Assembly: GCA_964619885.1 (NCBI GenBank)
Contig: CAZUGA010000048.1
Coordinates: 1-32,768 of the forward strand
DNA from: CAZUGA01 sp964619885
GTDB taxonomy: Bacteria > Pseudomonadota > Gammaproteobacteria > Methylococcales > UBA1147
Direction: 5' to 3'
Length of the DNA: 32,768 nucleotides
Shown here: one piece after another, positions 32,677-32,768 of the stretch
How the letters are laid out: each line of letters opens with the position of its first letter
Numbering within the stretch: position 1 is the first letter of the stretch
The notes under the pieces: generated by a model
Database searches by the model: none
What the model was told of the DNA's origin: nothing
Seen by the model: only the letters and a program-made list of their open reading frames with translations
Translations under genes and position numbers: made by a program

Positions 32677-32768
32677 CTAGTCTTCCAAAAGGTGTTTAAT
32701 TTTCTCGTTTCTCGGTAAGCGTCCGTCCGTACCATCTATAGAAATAGTTGTGAACTGATATTCTCCGT
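32677..32768 (-). CDS. C-terminal end of an unknown - strand gene, cut by the window edge
   Basis: On the - strand the frame from 32766 down to the TAG at 32677-32679 is open for 29 codons and ends FTTISIDGTDGRLPRNEKIK then HLLED. Its charged, beta-then-helix composition looks like real coding sequence, and the other two frames stop sooner. I do not recognise the family. If real, it converges with prpD. Confidence 0.35.
   Translation of the reverse strand, partial: GEYQFTTISIDGTDGRLPRNEKIKHLLED

Overview
The window reads as a chromosomal segment of a gammaproteobacterium of moderate GC. The evidence is the rpoZ-spoT-ridA-recG-ubiC-ubiA order, the RXKD-type bifunctional SpoT and the HmuS-type heme protein. 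No species can be named from sequence alone. Non-ATG starts are common (TTG for recG, ubiC, vapC, liuE and probably prpD; GTG for ubiA).

Left third (1-10657), housekeeping on the + strand: the 3' part of a heme-utilisation gene (hmuS-like), a typical 2-Cys peroxiredoxin closed by a strong terminator, RNA polymerase omega (rpoZ), the (p)ppGpp synthetase/hydrolase spoT, ridA, recG, the first two ubiquinone genes ubiC-ubiA, and a secreted or lipoprotein-like alpha/beta hydrolase.

Middle (10658-13311), an accessory scar. It holds the 3' half of a tRNA-Pro(CGG) on the - strand, cut at the anticodon loop. The cut is followed directly by a ~200-bp sequence that recurs about 1 kb later in direct orientation. 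Between the two copies lies a complete VapBC toxin-antitoxin pair with a near-consensus promoter overlapped by palindromes. Beyond the second copy lie a small helix-turn-helix protein on the - strand, a 27-bp near-perfect palindrome and non-coding debris. This looks like one or two decayed tRNA-targeted integrative elements, or a minimal repeat-bounded toxin-antitoxin cassette. It is the least explained part of the window.

Right part (13312-32516), a dense branched-chain amino acid and odd-chain acyl-CoA catabolic cluster: methylglutaconyl-CoA hydratase (liuC), HMG-CoA lyase (liuE), leucine dehydrogenase, the E1 alpha, E1 beta and E2 subunits of a branched-chain 2-oxoacid dehydrogenase, a frameshifted PaaI-type thioesterase, the carboxyltransferase subunit of methylcrotonyl-CoA carboxylase (liuB) and a thiolase on the - strand, then the fused isobutyryl-CoA mutase IcmF, an HSD10-type dehydrogenase, a 656-residue VLCAD/ACAD9-like acyl-CoA dehydrogenase, 2-methylcitrate synthase (prpC) and 2-methylcitrate dehydratase (prpD).

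Together these deaminate Leu/Val/Ile, decarboxylate the oxoacids to acyl-CoAs, finish leucine to acetyl-CoA plus acetoacetate, divert valine-derived isobutyryl-CoA to butyryl-CoA through IcmF, oxidise the isoleucine branch through the HSD10-like enzyme and thiolase, and burn propionyl-CoA through the methylcitrate cycle. The biotin-carboxylase subunit of methylcrotonyl-CoA carboxylase, E3, PrpB and a conventional short isovaleryl-CoA dehydrogenase are not in the window.
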